Origin: Accumulibacter sp.
Lineage (GTDB): Bacteria > Pseudomonadota > Gammaproteobacteria > Burkholderiales > Rhodocyclaceae
Assembly (NCBI GenBank): GCA_024235715.1
Contig: JACKLW010000006.1
Span: forward strand, 372,001-436,000
Reading direction: 5' to 3'
Length of the DNA: 64,000 nt
Part shown: piece by piece, positions 30,043 to 38,242 of the stretch
Numbering within the stretch: position 1 is the stretch's first letter
Layout of the letters: each line of letters begins with the position of its first letter
The notes under the pieces: model-generated
The model's database searches: none
The model's input: only the letters and a program-made list of their open reading frames with translations
What the model was told of the DNA's origin: nothing
Program-made: the position numbers and the translations under genes

Positions 30043-30471
30043 ATGAAAATCGATCTCGAACGTTTTGGTCTGAAGGATGTGCCGGTCGACCCGGACACGG
30101 TGTTCACGTTCGCCGAGGGGCTGGCCGGCTTTGCCGACTGCCGGCGTTTCAAGGTCTTCCACGAGGAAGGCAAGGCGACGGTGTTCTGGCTGCAGTCGCT
30201 CGACGACCCCGGCCTGACCTTTCCGATCGTGCCGCCGGAAATGCTCGACCTCGAATATCAGATCGAACTGTCCGACGCCGACTGCGCGCTGCTCGGCCTC
30301 GAACGCGCCGAGGATGCGACGGTGGCGGTGATCGTCTATCGTGACGCGGCCGCAGGCGGAAAGATCGCCGCCAACACGCGCTCGCCGATCATCCTCAACC
30401 TGGGAAACCGGCGGGCGATGCAGAAGGTCCTGCAGGAAGTGCATCCGACGCTGCTCTATCGCGCCCGCTGA
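30043..30471 (+). CDS. fliW: Flagellar assembly factor FliW
   Basis: The 142-residue protein matches FliW: an N-terminal [18 protein letters not shown] (F-x-x-G-x-x-G-F pattern), [18 protein letters not shown], and a C-terminal [17 protein letters not shown]. FliW binds flagellin and antagonises the RNA-binding regulator CsrA, thereby coupling flagellin synthesis to export. It lies divergent to tex with no csrA or flagellin gene alongside. The chemotaxis cluster starts about 600 bases downstream. In betaproteobacteria FliW is uncommon, which makes it notable. Confidence 0.87.
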   Translation: MKIDLERFGLKDVPVDPDTVFTFAEGLAGFADCRRFKVFHEEGKATVFWLQSLDDPGLTFPIVPPEMLDLEYQIELSDADCALLGLERAEDATVAVIVYRDAAAGGKIAANTRSPIILNLGNRRAMQKVLQEVHPTLLYRAR

Positions 30472-30488
30472 CCCGCCTCCGCAGCGAG

Positions 30489-30927
30489 AGATGCGGCTTG
30501 CGGGTCGCCCGGCCTGGCCGAGTGCTCGTTGCCGGCGCGCTGGTCCCGGCTCTCGCCGCGGCCGCTGCCGCAGAACTCGCTGCTGCCGTCTTGTGGTGCC
30601 GCCGGGGACCTCACTTGCCGCTCGGCGGCTGACGTCCCGAGCGGTCGCCTGCCGGCCGACCGCGCCCGGACAGCTCGGCCAGCGCCTCACGCCGGTCGGC
30701 CAAACCTACTCCGGCGTCGCGCCATCGGCGTGCCTATCCCGTACTGGGCGACGCGGTGAACCTGGCGTCGCGAAGGCAGGCGCTTTTCGGCTCCTTGCAG
30801 CGCTGGCGTGATCATCGGCGAGGCGACACGCCAGGCGATCGGTCACTGGCCCTGCCGCCAGCTGGACAGGCTCGGCGCGCGTGGCCGCAGTGCCGCGCTG
30901 ACGATCTGCGCGCCCCTCCCGGGGTGA
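30489..30927 (+). pseudogene. Remnant of a class III adenylate/guanylate cyclase
   Basis: Two adjacent pieces in different frames match the C-terminal half of the class III cyclase catalytic domain. In one frame (30717-30773) the translation reads SRHRRAYPVLGDAVNLASR, the conserved GDAVNLASR block. In a second frame (30805-30924) it reads GVIIGEATRQAIGHWPCRQL and continues to a TGA at 30925-30927, matching the family end around GEATRxAI and the RELD segment. At least one frameshift separates them. Further upstream (about 30500-30620) a hydrophobic frame rich in Ala/Leu, ending RRGPHLPLGG, may be a decayed transmembrane segment. No metal-binding aspartates or start remain. I call it a decayed gene rather than a functional cyclase. 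Confidence 0.7.
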
Positions 30928-31052
30928 GCGGACTTGTCGAGTTTCAGGCGCCTCTCCGAAGTTTTTCTCTGGGGGCCCTCAAGAAGGCGTAGGTTATGCC
31001 GTAGACGTCCGTATATAAAGAGAACGTCGCAAATCGTCAGGAGGAGCAAGGG
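30928..31052 (+). promoter_or_regulatory. Leader of the chemotaxis operon
   Basis: This interval has the strong ribosome binding site AGGAGGAG (about 31040-31047) before the receptor gene. It is the likely site of the promoter for MCP and possibly the che operon. I could not find a clear sigma-28 motif (TAAA-N15-GCCGATAA) here. Confidence 0.4.
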
Positions 31053-32750
31053 ATGGCTGGAGTCGCTTGGAAGATTCGCGCGGCAATGCTGGGAATGGTG
31101 GCTGCGGCCGCCGTCGCCGGCTGGCTGGCGAGCAACGTATTCGGGGGCGATGGCAAGGCTGCGCTCATCGCCATCGGATTTCTGGTGCTGGTCGCCGTGG
31201 TGCTCGGGCTGATCCTCGAGAAGAGTCTCGTCGGCCGTTTGAACGCCTTGCGCGCCGTGCTTGCCGGCATGTACGGTGACGGCGATCTGACCCGGCGCGC
31301 ACCGGTGCAGGGCCATGACGAAATTTCCGCCGTGGCCACCGAATTCAACCGGCTGATCGGCAGTTTTGCGACCATCGTCGGCAAGGTGCTCTTCAACTCG
31401 GTCGAGGTGGTCAATGCTTCCAAGCAGTTGATGGGTGACGCCAATCGCGTCGCTTCGGGATCGAACCAGCAACGCGATGCCGCCCTGGCGACCGCGGGCG
31501 CGATGGGCGAGTTGACCGAGAACATGAACCAGGTCAGTCAGAGCGCCAGCGAGACGGCCGAAATCTCGGAGACCTCGAACAGCCTTTCGACCGAGGGCAT
31601 GCGGATCGTGCACAGCGCGTCAGCCGAGATGGAGCAGATCGCCGCTTCGGTAACGCAGTCGGCAAAGGTGGTCGTGGCCCTCGGCGAGCGGTCGAAGGCG
31701 ATCAGCGGCATCGTCCAGACGATCCGCGAGATCGCCGACCAGACGAACCTGCTGGCACTCAACGCGGCGATAGAGGCGGCGCGTGCCGGCGACCAGGGAC
31801 GTGGTTTCGCGGTCGTCGCCGACGAGGTGCGCAAGCTCGCCGAAAGGACGTCTCAGGCGACCGGCGAAATCAGCCAGATGATTTCGGCGATCCAGGGTGA
31901 AACGCAGAGTGCGATTGCCAGCATCGAGGCCGGCAGCGGGCAGGCGCGCAATGGTGCCGAACTGGCACAGCAGGCGGCCGAGTCGCTGGAGCGCATCAAC
32001 AGCGGCGCGCGGGCAACGATGGAGAAAGTCGAGTCGATCGCGGCCGCAGTCGCCCAGCAGAGCCGGACCGGGCAAAGCATCGCCGACCACGTGCGCCGGA
32101 TCAAGGACATGGCCGATGCCAACAACGCGGTGGCCGCCGAGACGCTGGTCGCCGTCGATCATGTCGAGTGCCTGGCCGAGAACCTCCGCGAGATCAGCAA
32201 CGTGTTCAGACTCGGCGCGGTCGGCGAGCAGGCGCTCGCCACGCACGCCAAGATGCCGGCAATCGTAAAGCAGGCGGCGCTGGGCATCGGCCAGCTCTTC
32301 GACAAGGCGGTCGATTCGGGCAAGATCAAGATCGACGATCTTTTCGATGATCGCTACCAGCCGATCGCCAATACCCGGCCGCAGAAGTTCAGGACTCGCT
32401 TCGACGAGTTCACCGACAAGAACGTGTCGCCGTTGCAGGAGAGCACGCTCGATCAGTGCAAGTGGGCCGTCTACGCGATCTGCATCGATCGCAACAGCTA
32501 CGTGCCGACCCACAACCGGAAGTTCTCGCAAGCGCTGACCGGCGACGAGAAGATCGACTTCGTGAATAATCGCAGCAAGCGCATGTTCGACGACCCGGTG
32601 GGCAAGCGTTGCGGTGCGCACGAACAACCCTTCCTGCTGCAGACCTACCGGCGCGATACCGGCGAAGTGATGCACGACATTTCGGCACCCATCTACGTGA
32701 AAGGCCGCCATTGGGGCGGTTTCCGGATCGGTTACAAGACCGAAGTCTGA
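31053..32750 (+). CDS. Methyl-accepting chemotaxis protein with C-terminal sensory domain
   Basis: The 565-residue receptor has two adjacent membrane helices near its N-terminus (about 10-28 and 35-54) with almost no periplasmic loop. A HAMP domain (about 55-108) and the methyl-accepting domain with the hairpin tip [21 protein letters not shown] (about 227-247) follow. A further domain at the C-terminus (about 415-565) has a Cache/PAS-like end ([11 protein letters not shown]). The receptor thus probably senses an intracellular or membrane-related signal with its tail rather than an external ligand. It is followed by cheV-cheV-cheY-cheZ-cheA in the same direction. It could be a dedicated partner of that pathway. 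Confidence 0.9.
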   Translation: MAGVAWKIRAAMLGMVAAAAVAGWLASNVFGGDGKAALIAIGFLVLVAVVLGLILEKSLVGRLNALRAVLAGMYGDGDLTRRAPVQGHDEISAVATEFNRLIGSFATIVGKVLFNSVEVVNASKQLMGDANRVASGSNQQRDAALATAGAMGELTENMNQVSQSASETAEISETSNSLSTEGMRIVHSASAEMEQIAASVTQSAKVVVALGERSKAISGIVQTIREIADQTNLLALNAAIEAARAGDQGRGFAVVADEVRKLAERTSQATGEISQMISAIQGETQSAIASIEAGSGQARNGAELAQQAAESLERINSGARATMEKVESIAAAVAQQSRTGQSIADHVRRIKDMADANNAVAAETLVAVDHVECLAENLREISNVFRLGAVGEQALATHAKMPAIVKQAALGIGQLFDKAVDSGKIKIDDLFDDRYQPIANTRPQKFRTRFDEFTDKNVSPLQESTLDQCKWAVYAICIDRNSYVPTHNRKFSQALTGDEKIDFVNNRSKRMFDDPVGKRCGAHEQPFLLQTYRRDTGEVMHDISAPIYVKGRHWGGFRIGYKTEV

Positions 32751-32870
32751 GTTGTCCGGCGAGTTTCGCTGGCCGCGGCGGCCGCTGGCCGCTCGTGCTG
32801 CGGCGGCGCTTATTGCATTAAGATGTCCGCGGCGCCGCAGCTGCTGGTCTGTACGCGAGGGAAATGAACA

Positions 32871-33839
32871 ATGTCCGATCTGTTGAAGAATATCGATGCC
32901 CGCACCAAGCTGGCGGGGACCAACAAGCTGGAGATCCTGCTGTTTTCGCTGGGCACCGATGCACGCACCGGCCGGCAGGAGACCTTCGGCATCAATGTCT
33001 TCAAGGTTCGTGAGGTCATGCGTACGCCGCCGATCACGGCTGCGCCGGAAATGCCGGCGTCGGTGCAGGGAATGGTCAGTCTGCGGGGGGCGCTGGTGCC
33101 GGTGGTCGACCTGGCACGCTATGCCAAGGTGGATACGCAGACGCCGCGCTCGATCATGATCGTCACCGAGTATGCGGGTCACACGCAGGGTTTTCTCGTC
33201 GAGGCGGTGGATACGATTCTGCGCCTCGACTGGAGTCAGATGCGCGTTCCGCCGGCAATGCTGCTCGCCGAACTGGGTGGGCTGGTGACCGCGGTCACCG
33301 AGTTGCCGGACGGTCGTCTGGTGATGCTCATGGACGTCGAGAAGATCCTCTCGGAAACGACCCGCTACGACGATGAGATCGTCTATCGCAATATAAAGCC
33401 GCTCGACAATCCCGAGCTGACCGTCTTCTTTGCCGATGACTCGGCGGTAGCGCGCAAGCAGATCGAGCGGACGCTGGAGGCCATGGGCGTCAAGTACGTG
33501 GCGGCGATCAATGGTCGCGAAGCGTGGGACGAACTCGTTAAAGTGGCGACCTTCGCCCAGACGGCGGGTCAGGAGGTGCGTGAGCTGATCAGCCTGGTTT
33601 TGACCGACATCGAGATGCCGGAAATGGACGGCTATATCCTTACCAAGAAAATCAAGTCCGATGCGCGCTTCGCCGGGGTGCCGGTGATCATGCATTCGTC
33701 CCTGTCCGGGATGTCGAACCAGCAACTCGGCAAGTCTGTGGGTGTGGACGAGTATGTGCCCAAGTTCGAACCGCAGCGCCTGTCCGAAACGCTGACGCGA
33801 AGGCTGCTGGGCGGGCTTCCGGCAGAACAGCTCACCTGA
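32871..33839 (+). CDS. cheV: CheV chemotaxis coupling protein (first copy)
   Basis: The 322-residue protein fuses a CheW-like coupling domain (about 15-170; ETFGINVFKVREVMRT and GMVSLRGALVPVVDL) to a receiver domain (about 182-315) with the phosphoacceptor aspartate in LTDIEMPEMDGY and lysine in VPKFEP. CheV couples receptors to CheA and can damp the signal when phosphorylated. It has a close relative immediately downstream, differing mainly by an insertion (DARTGRQ) in the CheW part. ATG 32871 is preceded by GAGGGAA. Confidence 0.95.
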   Translation: MSDLLKNIDARTKLAGTNKLEILLFSLGTDARTGRQETFGINVFKVREVMRTPPITAAPEMPASVQGMVSLRGALVPVVDLARYAKVDTQTPRSIMIVTEYAGHTQGFLVEAVDTILRLDWSQMRVPPAMLLAELGGLVTAVTELPDGRLVMLMDVEKILSETTRYDDEIVYRNIKPLDNPELTVFFADDSAVARKQIERTLEAMGVKYVAAINGREAWDELVKVATFAQTAGQEVRELISLVLTDIEMPEMDGYILTKKIKSDARFAGVPVIMHSSLSGMSNQQLGKSVGVDEYVPKFEPQRLSETLTRRLLGGLPAEQLT

Positions 33840-33863
33840 TCCCGCCACCTCTGGAGCGATACG

Positions 33864-34802
33864 ATGGATTTGGCAGAAAGACAGAACCTGCTCGAGGGCG
33901 TTGACGCGAGAACGCGGCTGGCCGGTTCCAACAAGATGGAGATCCTGCTGTTCTCGCTGGGAACGCGGGAAACATTCGGAATCAACGTCTTCAAGGTGCG
34001 CGAAGTCGGGCGAACGCCGCACATCACCAGGACGCCGAACATGCCGCGCGGGGTCGAAGGCCTGATTTCGCTGCGTGGCAACGTCATACCGGTATTGTCG
34101 CTGATCTCCTTCCTCGAACATAAGGACGAACACCTCGAGTCCGGCAAGACGATGATGGTCGCCGAGTATTCCAAGCGGACTCTGGGCTTCCTGGTGCATG
34201 AAGTGGATCGCATCATTCGTGTCGACTGGGAAAGAGTGAAGGCGCCGGAAAGCGTCCTGTCGACCAACCAGGGGCTGATCACGGCGATCACCGAGCTCGA
34301 TGACGGCAAGCTGGTGTCGATTCTCGACGTCGAGCAGATTCTCGCCAATGCCTTTGGCGAGGCGCTGATCGTCGATATCCAGCGCGCCAATGTCGATGAG
34401 GATGTGGCGATATTCTTTGCCGACGATTCGATTGTCGCCAGACGCAAGATCGTCGAGGTGCTCGACAAACTCGGCGTCAAGCACAAGCATGCGACCAACG
34501 GTGCCGAGGCGTGGGCCCGCCTGCAGGGGATAGCGGCGCACGCAACCCAGACCGGAGCCAAGGTGCGTGACGAGATCCGCCTGATCCTGGTCGACGCCGA
34601 AATGCCCGAGATGGACGGTTATGTTCTCACCAAGAACATCAAGAGCGACGTGCGCTTTGCGGGAATTCCGGTGGTCATGCACTCGTCGCTGTCGTCCGAG
34701 GCCAATCATGCAATGGGCAAGGCGGTCGGCGTCGACGCCTACGTCGGCAAGTTCGACGCCGAAATCCTTGCCGATACGCTGCGCCCGCTGGTTGAACGCT
34801 GA
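33864..34802 (+). CDS. cheV: CheV chemotaxis coupling protein (second copy)
   Basis: The 312-residue paralogue has the same CheW-receiver layout: ETFGINVFKVREVGRT and GLISLRGNVIPVLSL in the coupling domain, and the receiver aspartate in LVDAEMPEMDGY. It starts 24 bases after the first cheV, with CTGGAG as binding site. The two copies are alike along their whole length but not identical, so the duplication is old. The pair may serve different receptors or balance coupling and phosphate sink roles, in place of CheW, which is not in the window. Confidence 0.95.
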   Translation: MDLAERQNLLEGVDARTRLAGSNKMEILLFSLGTRETFGINVFKVREVGRTPHITRTPNMPRGVEGLISLRGNVIPVLSLISFLEHKDEHLESGKTMMVAEYSKRTLGFLVHEVDRIIRVDWERVKAPESVLSTNQGLITAITELDDGKLVSILDVEQILANAFGEALIVDIQRANVDEDVAIFFADDSIVARRKIVEVLDKLGVKHKHATNGAEAWARLQGIAAHATQTGAKVRDEIRLILVDAEMPEMDGYVLTKNIKSDVRFAGIPVVMHSSLSSEANHAMGKAVGVDAYVGKFDAEILADTLRPLVER

Positions 34803-34830
34803 ACGCTGAAAGAAGACACAGGAGTAAGGA

Positions 34831-35220
34831 ATGGCTGATCCAAAGATGAGAATTCTGGTGGTGGATGATTTTTCGACGATGAGGCGCATCGTCAGGAATC
34901 TCCTCAAGGAACTGGGTTTCTCCAACGTCGATGAAGCAGAGGACGGTGCCATCGCGCTCCAGAAGCTGCAGGCGGGCGGCTTCGAGTTCGTGGTTACCGA
35001 CTGGAACATGCCGAACATGGACGGCCTGCAACTGCTCAAGGCGATTCGCAGCGCACCGGCGCTCAAGCACCTGCCGGTGATGATGATTACCGCCGAGGCC
35101 AAGAAGGAAAACATCATTGCCGCTGCGCAGGCAGGGGCCAGCGGCTACATCGTCAAGCCGTTCACCGCAGCAACGCTGGCCGAGAAGCTGCAGAAGATCT
35201 TCGACAAGATGGGGGGCTGA
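34831..35220 (+). CDS. cheY: CheY response regulator
   Basis: The 129-residue single receiver domain has acidic D12/D13, phosphoacceptor D57 in [11 protein letters not shown], the Thr/Ser switch at MMITAEA and lysine at IVKPF. Phospho-CheY, made by CheA, binds FliM (encoded at 61996) to change motor rotation. It has a GGAGTAAGG ribosome binding site and directly precedes cheZ (1-base gap). Confidence 0.97.
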   Translation: MADPKMRILVVDDFSTMRRIVRNLLKELGFSNVDEAEDGAIALQKLQAGGFEFVVTDWNMPNMDGLQLLKAIRSAPALKHLPVMMITAEAKKENIIAAAQAGASGYIVKPFTAATLAEKLQKIFDKMGG

Positions 35221-35221
35221 G

Positions 35222-36094
35222 ATGACCGACTCCAACAGCTCTGGTGACTCGCAGGAACTCGAAGCCCTGTTCGACAGCATTGCCGCAGCGGCGGCGCCGA
35301 GCGCAGCGGCCGCTGCCCCTGGCAAACCCTCGCTGATGCAGCAGCTGCGCGAAGTCGAGGCAGAAGAGGATGACAGCGACGAGTTGCAGGCCCTGTTCGA
35401 GGCAGTGGCTGCTGCGCAGGGCGCGGATTCCGAGACGCCCGAGGCGGCGCCGGCAGCGTCCGGCGGCGAGCCCTTCAGCGACAGCGTGAATGACAAGGTG
35501 TTTCAGCGCGTCGGCCAGATGGCCAGGCAGTTGCACGACACGCTTGGTGAACTCGGCTATCACGAACTCCTCGACAGCGCCGTCGCCGCCATACCGGATA
35601 CCAGGGACCGCCTGAACTATGTCGCCACGCTCACCGAACAGGCCGCCTGCCGGGTATTGAATGCGACCGATATCGCCAATCCCCTGCAGGAACAGCTGGA
35701 GCAGGGATCGGCCACGCTGGCCGCGAAATGGGACGCGCTCTACGCGAACAAGATGAGTGTCGATGAGTTCAAGCAGCTGGCCGACGAGACGCGATCCTTT
35801 CTCAAGCACGGTTTGCCGCACAAGACCGAAGCCACCAAGGCGCAGTTGCTCGAGATCATGATGGCGCAGGACTTTCAGGACCTTACCGGGCAGGTGATCA
35901 AGAAGACCATCGCCGTTGCCCAGGAGCTGGAGACGCAACTGATGGGAGTGCTCATCGAAACCATGCCTGGCGAGCGGCGCACCGAATCAGTGATGAGCCT
36001 GCTCAATGGTCCGGTCGTCAATGCAGAAGGGCGCAGCGACGTGGTGGCCACGCAGGCGCAGGTCGACGACCTGCTCGACAGCCTGGGTTTCTAG
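35222..36094 (+). CDS. cheZ: CheZ phosphatase of CheY-P
   Basis: The 290-residue protein has a long acidic and Ala-rich N-terminal stretch (about 1-80), followed by the CheZ helical core. Its catalytic motif AQDFQDLTGQVIKK (about 217-230) includes the Asp and Gln used to dephosphorylate CheY. A C-terminal CheY-binding tail (QAQVDDLLDSLGF) ends the protein. The N-terminal extension is longer than E. coli CheZ (214 residues). The ATG comes right after the cheY stop, so the two are coupled. Confidence 0.95.
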   Translation: MTDSNSSGDSQELEALFDSIAAAAAPSAAAAAPGKPSLMQQLREVEAEEDDSDELQALFEAVAAAQGADSETPEAAPAASGGEPFSDSVNDKVFQRVGQMARQLHDTLGELGYHELLDSAVAAIPDTRDRLNYVATLTEQAACRVLNATDIANPLQEQLEQGSATLAAKWDALYANKMSVDEFKQLADETRSFLKHGLPHKTEATKAQLLEIMMAQDFQDLTGQVIKKTIAVAQELETQLMGVLIETMPGERRTESVMSLLNGPVVNAEGRSDVVATQAQVDDLLDSLGF

Positions 36095-36104
36095 GAGGTG
36101 CAGG

Positions 36105-38066
36105 ATGAGTGATTTTGGCGGCATGGAGGATCTGCTGCAGGATTTCCTGCAGGAAGCCGGCGATCTGCTGTCGGACGTGGACAACAAGCTCGTTGATCTC
36201 GAAAGGAGCCCCGATGATGGCCGCCTGCTCAACGACATTTTCCGGGGCTTCCATACGATCAAGGGCGGTGCCGGGTTTCTCAATGCCGGCGAGCTGGTGA
36301 AACTTTGTCACCTGACGGAAAACCTCTTCGACAAGCTGAGGAATGGCGAGAAGACGCTCAGTCCGGAATTGATGGACACCATCATGGCCGCAACCCAGGG
36401 CGTTCGCGAGATGTTTGGCGAGATCGCGCAGGGTCGGCAGCCCGTGCCGGCGTCTTCGGCAGTGGCTGACGCGCTGCGCGCGGCGCTCGAGGACCGCGTC
36501 GAGGAGAACATCGGCGCTGGCGCCGCGGCGGGTAGTCCAGCCGCTACGCCTGCGAGTCCACCCGATGCGCCTGCGGCGCAGGGGTCGGCGCCGGCCGCCG
36601 CCGGCGGGCCGGACTGGCAACGTCTCCACCAGGCCCTGGTCGGCCCGCGGCCCGGGCCATCGTCGGCCGTGGCGCCTGCCCAGCCGCCGGCCGTGGCTGC
36701 GCCTGCAGCGCCTGCCGGCGCAGTCGATGCGGCGAAACTGCAGCCTCATTTTCCTCCGGAAGGTCGGCGCGCGACGGACAAGCCGGGTGCTGTCGCCAGT
36801 GCTGCGCCGGGCGGGCGTCGGGCGGAGGAAAAAGGTGCGGTCCGCGAAACGACGATTCGGGTCGATACCGCGCGCCTCGATCAGGTGCTCAACCTGTCCG
36901 GCGAGATCGGCCTGACGAAGAACCGGCTGACCAGTCTGCGAGCAGACATTCTCGCCGGCCGAACGGACTCCGATACGCTGCAGGCGCTCGATCAGGCGGT
37001 CAGCCAGCTCGACCTGCTGGTCTCCGACCTGCAGAACTCGGTGATGAAGACGCGCATGCAGCCGATCGGTCGCCTGTTCCAGAAATACCCGCGTATTGCG
37101 CGCGATCTGGCTCGCCAGCTGGGCAAGGACGTCGAGCTGGCGCTGATCGGCGAAGAAACCGAAGTAGACAAGACGATGATCGAGGATCTCGCCGATCCGC
37201 TGGTTCACCTGATCCGCAATGCGGTCGATCACGGCGTCGAGTCGGCCGAGCAGCGGCAGGCGGCAGGCAAGCCGGTGAAGAGCGTGGTCCGTCTGGAGGC
37301 GCGTCAGGAGGGCGATCACATCGTCCTGATCATTGCCGATGACGGCCGCGGCATGAGCCCCGAGAAGATCCGCGCCAAGGCGATCGAGAAGAACATCATC
37401 AGCGAAGAGGAAGCCAACACGCTCGATGACCGGCAGAGCCTGAACCTGATCTTCCTGCCGGGTTTCTCGACCATGGCGCAGGCCTCGGCGGTGTCCGGGC
37501 GCGGCGTCGGCATGGATGTCGTCAAGACCAACATCCAGAAACTCAACGGCTCGATCGAGATTCGCTCGGAACTCGGCAAGGGCTCGGTGTTCAGCATCTC
37601 GCTGCCCCTGACGCTGGCGATCCTGCCGGTCCTGCTGGTCCTGCTGGGCGATCAGCCGTTTGCCCTGCCGCTGTCCATGGTTCGCGAGATATTGCCGATC
37701 GAGCATGACAAGATGCAGGAAGTGGGTGGCAAGGAAACCCTCGTCGTGCGTGGCGAGATCCTGCCGGTGATCGCGCTGTCGCGCCTGCTGGGCTGGCCGC
37801 AGGTGCAGCAGGCCGAGTATGGGGTGCTGATGCAGACTGCGGAGCGCAGCTTCATTCTTTCGGTCGACAACTTTGCCGGTCGCGATGACGCGGTGATCAA
37901 GGCGCTCGACGACTTCCGTCCGCGCGGCGTTGCCGGCGTGACGACGCTGGCCAATGGCCAGATTGTCCTGATCCTGGACATGAAGGAATTGCTGGCCGAC
38001 CTGTCGGCGAGCAGCGACCGCGAAGGGCGTGCTGCCCCTGCCAGGGCGCTGGAGTTCTTTTCGTAA
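36105..38066 (+). CDS. cheA: CheA chemotaxis histidine kinase
   Basis: The 653-residue kinase has an N-terminal HPt domain with H50 in FHTIKGGAGF. A long Ala/Pro-rich linker (about 130-250) has no clear P2 CheY-binding domain. It is followed by the dimerisation domain (about 285-345, IRVDTARLDQVLNLSGEI), the ATPase domain (HLIRNAVDHGVE, DDGRGM and GRGVGMDVV) and a CheW-like regulatory domain to the end. It phosphorylates CheY and both CheV proteins. The AGGAGG site lies 7 bases before ATG 36105; the upstream in-frame extension would overlap cheZ. A terminator follows. Confidence 0.96.
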   Translation: MSDFGGMEDLLQDFLQEAGDLLSDVDNKLVDLERSPDDGRLLNDIFRGFHTIKGGAGFLNAGELVKLCHLTENLFDKLRNGEKTLSPELMDTIMAATQGVREMFGEIAQGRQPVPASSAVADALRAALEDRVEENIGAGAAAGSPAATPASPPDAPAAQGSAPAAAGGPDWQRLHQALVGPRPGPSSAVAPAQPPAVAAPAAPAGAVDAAKLQPHFPPEGRRATDKPGAVASAAPGGRRAEEKGAVRETTIRVDTARLDQVLNLSGEIGLTKNRLTSLRADILAGRTDSDTLQALDQAVSQLDLLVSDLQNSVMKTRMQPIGRLFQKYPRIARDLARQLGKDVELALIGEETEVDKTMIEDLADPLVHLIRNAVDHGVESAEQRQAAGKPVKSVVRLEARQEGDHIVLIIADDGRGMSPEKIRAKAIEKNIISEEEANTLDDRQSLNLIFLPGFSTMAQASAVSGRGVGMDVVKTNIQKLNGSIEIRSELGKGSVFSISLPLTLAILPVLLVLLGDQPFALPLSMVREILPIEHDKMQEVGGKETLVVRGEILPVIALSRLLGWPQVQQAEYGVLMQTAERSFILSVDNFAGRDDAVIKALDDFRPRGVAGVTTLANGQIVLILDMKELLADLSASSDREGRAAPARALEFFS

Positions 38067-38092
38067 GCGCTTGTCGCGTAACGAGTTTCTAC

Positions 38093-38119
38093 AGGGGGCC
38101 ACGGCCCCCTGATTTTTTT
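38093..38119 (+). terminator. Rho-independent terminator after cheA
   Basis: AGGGGGC and GCCCCCT form a perfect 7-bp stem around CACG, with GA and then seven T residues. It closes the chemotaxis operon and separates it from the flhB operon. Confidence 0.93.
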
Positions 38120-38184
38120 GGGCCGTCGCAACAGGTGTTGCGCCGTTGCCACTATTCAAGAATTGGTCTAAATAAAACCCGCTA

Positions 38185-38216
38185 CATCGCTATTTATTAA
38201 AGTTTTTTTCTATAAT
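38185..38216 (+). promoter_or_regulatory. Candidate promoter of the flhB-flhA-flhF-flhG-fliA operon
   Basis: An AT-rich stretch ends in a perfect TATAAT at 38211-38216, 26 bases before the flhB ATG. The -35 region is not clear. It shares the TTAAAGTTTT run with the flgM sigma-28 site but lacks GCCGATAA at the right spacing, so sigma-70 is more likely. No sigma-54 site was found. Confidence 0.45.
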
Positions 38217-38242
38217 AGCCACGAGTCCACTGGAAACTCGAA

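Noticed and set aside
30000-30043. Sigma-28 promoter before fliW
   Set aside because: TAAA-N15 is followed by GCTGACGC, which matches only about half of the -10 consensus.
30756-30992. Small gene of 78 codons starting at GTG 30756
   Set aside because: Its first residues are the middle of a cyclase motif (NLASR), so it is a fragment of the decayed cyclase gene, not an independent gene.
31620-35117. Very long reverse-strand open frame over the MCP, cheV and cheY genes
   Set aside because: It is antisense to well-matched chemotaxis genes. Long antisense frames are expected in high-GC DNA, and this one has no family motifs. The same applies to frames over the sensor kinase (3692-6394), cheA (36018-38159) and the flgL-fliP stretch (57858-60503).
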